This document shows positions 62,063 through 64,000 of a stretch of 64,000 nt of DNA, piece after piece. The translations under genes were made by a program, and so were the position numbers. Position 1 is the first letter of the stretch. Every line of letters starts with the position of its first letter. The notes beneath the pieces were generated by a model. It ran no database searches. It saw only the letters and a program-made list of their open reading frames with translations, and was not told where the DNA came from. Source of the stretch: Apteryx mantelli (Eukaryota; Chordata; Aves; Apterygiformes; Apterygidae); the NCBI RefSeq assembly GCF_036417845.1, contig NC_090020.1:43880425-43944424 (forward strand), in the 5' to 3' direction.

Positions 62063-64000
62063 GAGCTCCCCCTACTTTCAGTCTTATTCGGGCTTAGATG
62101 CTTTTGGAAGAGAGTAGGGACAATCCTGCTGGGAGCAATGACAGCCCAAACACAAGAGACCCCCACTCATTGCGAGCGAGCACAAAACCTGTTTTGCTGT
62201 ATTGTCAATAAGGGTCATCTGAATACTGATAATATCACTGCACTTCAGCAAAGCGGATTTAACAGGGAGTGAAGTCTGAGCAGGAGGGCTTTTGCCTTTT
62301 GGTACGAACTCTTTGCAGTTGTCTGCTTTTGACTATGACTTTTTTTCTAGTTGTTATGTACTGTCTATGTATACCTTAACATCACAGCTTATAGAAGGGA
62401 GGTACTTTGTTAGGAGCTAAGGTCTTCCTCTTCCAACTTCTGTCATGTGTTGGCCCAGAGGGTGATTAGCAAGTGCTGAAAACTTTCAAGGGCAGAAAAG
62501 CACAATAGTTGAGCACAAGCAATGCATACAATATGAAGTCTGAAGCCAAATGTCTTTCACTGTTCAGAAACCTGCTGGGAGATATTGTAGCTGGTTGCAA
62601 ACCATCTGTGCAGCCAAAGGAAACAAAATATAGAAGGTGGCTGGTATCTGAAATGATGTGAGGATGGGTTGTATCTGGTGATCACACCTATTCTTTTCTG
62701 GAGTCTGTTGCTTTTGCTGTGTTACTTTTTTTTTTTAGTGCTCCAATAGATGTCCAATAGCTTGAAGCAGAGTGAATTAGGTAGCTGCAAAGATGAACAG
62801 ATCTGTGTAAACAGATGTAGTGATTTTGTGAACCTCAAAGAAAAGCCAAGGAAATTCTCTGCTGTTATTGAACTGAAGGAAAACAAATGAATAATGTATA
62901 AACACCTCCATAAGTGAAGAAAATTGTACCTTAAGGGGGAGAAGAAAATGCTCTGAGCTGCATTTACTGTGAGAAGACGTGCTATACAATTGAAAGGCTC
63001 TGAGCTTTTGAACAACAGCATAACTGACAGAGAAAGGTGCTAACTGTTGTTAGGGATGAGGAAAATAATGCTGTGCGTCTCTGTGCCCTGTACTCCTATC
63101 TCCTCACCAGCAAAATTCACCTATATTAGTGGCACTGCAGTTTTTTCCCCTCTGAGAGGGGAACCAGTCTTGACTGCCCATTTGACAGCTGGGTGGCATG
63201 ACTGACCTGTAGCTAGGAGCAAACAAAATGTAACGGCAAGCTTGTAGGACGGGTTTTTCTCTGATGCTAGGAGTCCGTAGGGCCCTGCCTTTCTAACATA
63301 GCCTGCTTGAAACCGAAGTAAATTCTGCTCTGCCTTGGGTCTGTCAGCTATACGGTGGCATAGGAGGGGATGTACGCTCTGTAGGGTGTAGTTGGCCAAG
63401 TGTGTTTTCAGGGAAATCAAATTTTTCTTTGAGGTCAGGATGTTTCATGGAGACATGTTGTTCTCCTCATGACTTGGAAAAAGCAAGGGAGGCTTCAGCT
63501 GAGTTATTAGAGTATGGGGCTGAAATGTGTCCCAGGCAAGTAGATTTTGATTTGTAGCAAAATGCTAGTCTTGTGTATGCTCCAAAGCAAGACTCGAGCC
63601 AGGATCTCCAGGAATATCTCACTCCTGTGCATTTACCAGCATACACCCACTTGTGCTTTACCATGAATACCTTTGAAAGGCTGCTTTTTTTTTTTTTTTT
63701 GTCTTTGTTCCCATGAAGAACAAAATCAAATGTTAAAAGCTAATGTGATGCTGAATTATTTCCCCCCACCCCCAAGAGCTGTGCAGCTGAATGCTCTCGC
63801 AGCTCCCTGGGACCACAGCAGAAATGTGGCAGCGTCTCTGCACTGCGGTCTGGCTCTGGGGAGCCAGACAACTTTGGCTTCTCCTTCATGCCCATTTTTT
63901 GCTGGAAGATGCAATAGTAGTGGGGGTTCAAGAGAGCTGGTTAATATTCAAACATCACTTCCTCCAGGCTCAAGAGCAGTGCATCCCTGTGAGTAGGAAG
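62063..64000. other. host non-coding DNA, no gene seen
   Basis: No exon, RNA gene or recognisable repeat. T16 lies at 63685-63700. The end of the window (63770-63960) is GC-richer with overlapping short frames on both strands that lack domain features. Confidence 0.5.

Noticed and set aside
1..64000. CR1 LINE ends, CRISPR arrays, rRNA genes, bacterial-type operons
   Set aside because: No ATTCTATG-octamer CR1 tail, no regularly spaced repeat-spacer array, no rRNA signature and no ribosome binding sites were seen while reading; a diverged CR1 fragment could have been missed.

Overview
The window looks like vertebrate nuclear DNA from a bird, or less likely another sauropsid. It is AT-rich, has few repeats, and has no operons, ribosome binding sites or dense genes. 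It holds faint relics of an old amniote tRNA-type SINE and one retrovirus-derived provirus. Its envelope frames resemble a lineage I associate with bird genomes; that link is from general knowledge and was not searched.

Positions 1-40416 are host non-coding DNA, intergenic or intronic. I see no convincing protein-coding gene. The parts worth annotating are two SINE relics (1449-1578 minus, 13541-13685 plus), a short CpG-rich patch ending in a strong splice donor (20268-20461), one candidate 101-bp exon (28138-28238), a poly-G tract (34168-34189) and some homopolymers.

Positions about 40434-46621 are a decayed class I (gammaretrovirus-like) endogenous provirus on the plus strand. The order is a possible tRNA-Thr primer-binding site, a structured leader of about 570 nt, gag (MA and part of CA), pol (RT, a remnant between RT and IN, IN), env, polypurine tract and a complete 514-bp 3' LTR. 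The 5' LTR is missing. A deletion joins CA directly to RT, removing the rest of gag and protease, and a second removes the RNase H core. At least six stops and seven frame changes break the coding regions. Env is the longest recognisable gene.

The most unusual part is the provirus leader. It contains three sets of near-30-nt repeats: (a) three hairpins with 17-nt loops carrying TGATCA, whose stems differ by paired substitutions; (b) three tandem 31-nt units, each folding like a tRNA T-arm with a TTCGAGT loop; and (c) a 30-nt-spaced TGTGAGTG repeat. Packaging, dimerisation and tRNA-mimicry roles are plausible but are inference.

Positions 46622-64000 are again host non-coding DNA. They hold two copies of a GC-rich interspersed repeat (46867-47120, 53428-53772) whose minus-strand reading frames resemble each other, a GC/CpG-rich patch (54240-54440) and a third SINE relic (61988-62062).
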